Source: Comamonas sp. lk
Lineage (GTDB): Bacteria > Pseudomonadota > Gammaproteobacteria > Burkholderiales > Burkholderiaceae_C
Reading direction: 5' to 3'
DNA: 6,766 nucleotides
Assembly (NCBI GenBank): GCA_945901215.1
Contig: CAMDKE010000150.1
Coordinates: 1-6,766, forward strand
Every line of letters begins with the position of its first letter. Position 1 is the first letter of the stretch. Shown piece after piece: positions 5,599 to 6,766 of this stretch. The notes under the pieces are model-generated. The model saw only the letters and a program-made list of their open reading frames with translations, was not told where the DNA came from and made no database searches. The translations under genes and the position numbers were made by a program.

Positions 5599-5604
5599 CT
5601 GACG

Positions 5605-6447
<843 letters not shown>

Positions 6448-6467
6448 AAGCAAGGGCTAAGGGTGGC

Positions 6468-6766
6468 CTAGACCTCGTGCCCCGGGCCACGCCCCATGAG
6501 CGTTGCCACGGCTTGTTCGGGCCGCAAACGACCCTGGAGTAAATCGACCACGCTCTGCGCAATAGGCATGTCCACGCCCAGCCCGAGCGCACGCTGCACC
6601 ACCGTGTGCGCGCTGTAAACACCTTCGGCTACGTGGCCTATTTCCTGGGTGGCTTGCGCCAAGCTCTTGCCTTGGGCCAGCGCCAGGCCGACGCGCCGGT
6701 TGCGAGACAAATCACCCGTGGCCGTGAGGACCAAGTCACCCAAGCCACTCAGACCCATGAACGTCT
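6468..6766 (-). CDS. gpsA: glycerol-3-phosphate dehydrogenase [NAD(P)+], C-terminal part (partial)
   Basis: The frame is open from the right edge to a TAG at 6470-6468 and gives the last 98 residues of GpsA, the cytosolic enzyme that reduces dihydroxyacetone phosphate to sn-glycerol 3-phosphate for phospholipid synthesis. The full protein is usually about 330 residues, so the NAD-binding domain and start lie outside. The visible part is the all-helical C-terminal domain. It has TFMGLSGLGDLVLTATGDLS followed by RNRRVG; the SRN motif contributes to substrate binding in the family. EIGHVAEGVYSAHTV and MPIAQSVVDLLQG follow, also typical. The tail ends GRGPGHEV. Its stop is 20 bases from the convergent rcnA stop, and no terminator is visible between them. 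The methionine at 6758 is internal to the domain and is not a start. Confidence 0.95.
   Translation of the reverse strand, partial: TFMGLSGLGDLVLTATGDLSRNRRVGLALAQGKSLAQATQEIGHVAEGVYSAHTVVQRALGLGVDMPIAQSVVDLLQGRLRPEQAVATLMGRGPGHEV

Overview
The window reads as conserved chromosomal core from a betaproteobacterium, most likely Comamonadaceae (Rhodoferax/Polaromonas/Acidovorax-like). This rests on the gene order coxC - DUF2909 - SURF1 - SCO-like - ctaA - ctaB - SCO followed by an opposed rpoH, on the protein sequences themselves, and on the moderately high GC. The genus is an inference; there is no rRNA or other taxonomic marker here.

Layout. Positions 1-124 hold the last 40 codons of cytochrome c oxidase subunit III, closed by a hairpin terminator (about 140-171) that can work in both directions. 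A 73-residue two-helix membrane protein (DUF2909 type) lies on the minus strand at 198-419. Fifteen bases beyond its start, a tightly packed plus-strand set begins: SURF1 (435-1157), an SCO-like membrane-anchored thioredoxin-fold protein (1165-1854), heme A synthase CtaA (1879-3036), heme O synthase CtaB (3033-3944) and an SCO copper-chaperone lipoprotein (3941-4558). The last three are joined by two 4-base start/stop overlaps. rpoH (sigma-32) runs towards this set on the minus strand (4560-5498), its stop only one base from the SCO stop. A 106-base divergent region (5499-5604) carries a perfect CIRCE operator (HrcA site) and two interleaved candidate promoters. From it rpoH reads left and an RcnA-type nickel/cobalt efflux permease with a long His ladder reads right (5605-6447). 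The minus-strand C-terminal third of gpsA (6468-6766) runs off the right edge.

How the genes work together. CtaB farnesylates heme b to heme o and CtaA oxidises it to heme a. SURF1 helps put heme a into CoxA, and SCO delivers copper to, or reduces, the CuA site of CoxB. CoxC is a structural subunit of the same aa3-type oxidase. The uncharacterised SCO-like protein keeps a CxxxC motif and probably belongs to the same assembly task. rpoH, rcnA and gpsA are functionally separate neighbours (heat shock, metal efflux, phospholipid precursor synthesis).

I did not find a convincing new multi-gene system. The items most worth a second look are the SCO-like protein of unknown job, a perfect 10-bp inverted repeat inside its gene, the CIRCE-controlled rpoH/rcnA divergent region with a possibly leaderless rcnA mRNA, and the two adjacent hexanucleotide repeats that encode the RcnA His ladder.
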